Program-made: the position numbers and the translations under genes
Assembly (NCBI GenBank): GCA_001751005.1
Contig: MAXL01000566.1
Span: 1 to 16,020 of the forward strand
Length of the DNA: 16,020 nucleotides
Direction: 5' to 3'
Source of the DNA: Desulfobacterales bacterium S5133MH16
Lineage (GTDB): Bacteria > Desulfobacterota > Desulfobacteria > Desulfobacterales > UBA11574
The notes under the pieces: generated by a model
Told to the model about the DNA's origin: nothing
What the model saw: only the letters and a program-made list of their open reading frames with translations
The model's database searches: none
Shown: positions 14,753 through 16,020 of the stretch, one piece after another
Numbering within the stretch: position 1 is the first letter of the stretch
How the letters are laid out: each line of letters opens with the position of its first letter

Positions 14753-16020
14753 ATGAAGAAAAAAAACGCCATCACCCCACAGAAAGAGCTTATCGCCGAC
14801 TGGCAGACTCTAAGAAGAACGTTTATAAGGCCTGAAAATGACGCTGCTAAGGCTACATTGATTAAATACATGGAGCAGATACTTTTCGGGCTTCAAGATT
14901 TTCTTAAAAAACACGTGGGATTCACCGAAGAGGTCAGCCTTCTGGATCTATCCAAAAAGTTTACAGACATCCAGATCAGTAAGAATCCCGAGAAAAAACT
15001 GACGGACGTCATTACCGACCTTATCGAAGATATCGCACCTTATGCAGTCAACGTAGCCTCTCCATATTTTGTGGGCCACATGACTTCTGCCATCCCCTTT
15101 TTCATGGTCCACCTTAAAACCATTGTCGCCGCTCTGAATCAAAATGTGGTTAAAATCGAAACTTCCAAGGTGGTTTCAGTTGTGGAAAAACAGGTACTTG
15201 CCAAAATTCACCGATTGATTTACCAAAAAAGCGATGCTTTTTATAATGAACATATCCAGAGCCCAAATACGACCCTCGGCTGCTTTACAGAAAATGGCAC
15301 ATTATCCAACTTGACGGCGCTTTGGATTGCCAGAAACGTTTTATTTGCACCCAAAAACGGCTTTGACGGTGTGGAAAAAGAGGGTCTTCAGGCTGCATAC
15401 AAGGCATACGGAATCCAAAGGAGCGTGGTCCTTGTTTCCAGACGCGGCCATTATTCTCTTAACAAGGCCGGCGGGGTTTTAGGGATCGGCAACCACAACA
15501 TTGTGGCCGTGGATGTGGATGAAAAAAGCCGGATCCATATAGGCAGTCTGAATAGAACCATTAAAGAGATAAAAAACAGCAATGAGAAAACAGCAATCCT
15601 TGCTGTTGTGGGTATTGCAGGGACCACGGAAACCGGTTCGGTGGACCCGCTTTCAACACTGGGTGAGATTTGTGCGGAAAATTCAATCCATTTTCATGTT
15701 GATGCCGCCTGGGGAGGTCCGACCCTGATGTCGGAAAAATACAGCCATCTTCTTAAAGGAATAGAACTTGCCGATTCCGTAACAGTAGACGGACATAAGC
15801 AGTTTTATATGCCCATGAGCTGCGGCATGGTCTATTTTAAAGATCCTGAGATCATGGATCAAGTCATATATCACGCACATTATGTAAACCGGCCCGGTTC
15901 CGTGGATCTCGGCATAAAGTCCCCCTCAGGATCCAGGGAAGCAAACTCCCTGATACTCGACAGCGCCCTTAAAATAATGGGAAGCCGAGGGTATGCCCTT
16001 CTTATTGACCATGGCATGGA
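14753..16020 (+). CDS. panP: PLP-dependent aspartate 1-decarboxylase (PanP type), 3' end outside window
   Basis: Open from ATG 14753 to the right edge: 422 residues visible of an expected 540-550. The sequence follows the group II PLP decarboxylases: ASPYFVGHMTSAIPFFMVHL and ALNQNVVKIETSK in the N-terminal third, GCFTENGTLSNLTALWIARN for the cofactor phosphate, RGHYSL, VGIAGTTETGSVDP, HVDAAWGG with D317 for the pyridine nitrogen, and VDGHKQ with K349 as the likely Schiff-base lysine. The long runs shared with PanP point to decarboxylation of aspartate to beta-alanine for pantothenate and CoA synthesis, but glutamate decarboxylase-like activity is an alternative. An in-frame TAA three codons earlier makes 14753 the first possible start; there is no good Shine-Dalgarno site before it. 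It is divergent from the Met/Hdr operon and shows no functional link to it. Confidence 0.85.
   Translation, partial: MKKKNAITPQKELIADWQTLRRTFIRPENDAAKATLIKYMEQILFGLQDFLKKHVGFTEEVSLLDLSKKFTDIQISKNPEKKLTDVITDLIEDIAPYAVNVASPYFVGHMTSAIPFFMVHLKTIVAALNQNVVKIETSKVVSVVEKQVLAKIHRLIYQKSDAFYNEHIQSPNTTLGCFTENGTLSNLTALWIARNVLFAPKNGFDGVEKEGLQAAYKAYGIQRSVVLVSRRGHYSLNKAGGVLGIGNHNIVAVDVDEKSRIHIGSLNRTIKEIKNSNEKTAILAVVGIAGTTETGSVDPLSTLGEICAENSIHFHVDAAWGGPTLMSEKYSHLLKGIELADSVTVDGHKQFYMPMSCGMVYFKDPEIMDQVIYHAHYVNRPGSVDLGIKSPSGSREANSLILDSALKIMGSRGYALLIDHGM

Overview
The window looks like chromosomal DNA of a sulfate-reducing or syntrophic Desulfobacterota (former Deltaproteobacteria). The evidence is gene content: a MetV/MetF methylene-tetrahydrofolate reductase module next to Qmo/Hdr-type iron-sulfur flavoproteins, an apparent selenocysteine-decoded CCG-domain protein, a long atypical GcvH-like protein, and PAS histidine kinases with a Cys-rich motif common in that group. 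I could not search databases, so the taxon is an inference.

Left part (1-7422) is mostly signalling. A GcvH-like protein, cut by the left edge, converges on and overlaps an archaemetzincin gene. On the minus strand, a histidine kinase with an N-terminal Rossmann-like domain, an NtrC-family sigma-54 activator and the archaemetzincin form a tight operon (4117 down to 522). Divergent from it, across about 340 bases, a plus-strand pair follows: a second Cys-motif PAS histidine kinase and a REC-PAS-HisKA-HATPase hybrid kinase, translationally coupled.

Middle and right part (7503-14338, minus strand) reads, in transcription order: metV, metF, a QmoA-like HdrA flavoprotein, a QmoB-like HdrA-MvhD fusion, an HdrC/HdrB-like (HdrD/DsrK-type) iron-sulfur protein, and a divergent shikimate dehydrogenase-like gene. 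The HdrC/HdrB-like gene is interrupted by an in-frame UGA exactly where relatives carry the Cys of an E-C-G-H motif. A 7-bp hairpin with a GGC loop begins 16 nt after the UGA. I read this as a selenoprotein with a bacterial SECIS element rather than two genes or a pseudogene. The five Met/Hdr genes together look like a soluble, possibly electron-bifurcating or -confurcating, methylene-THF reductase complex of the Wood-Ljungdahl pathway, working in the oxidative or reductive direction.

Right edge: an A+T-rich intergenic stretch of about 410 bases with one hairpin repeat separates metV from a divergent PLP-dependent decarboxylase of the PanP (aspartate 1-decarboxylase) type, which runs off the window. 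No rRNA, tRNA, CRISPR array, transposase or phage gene was seen.
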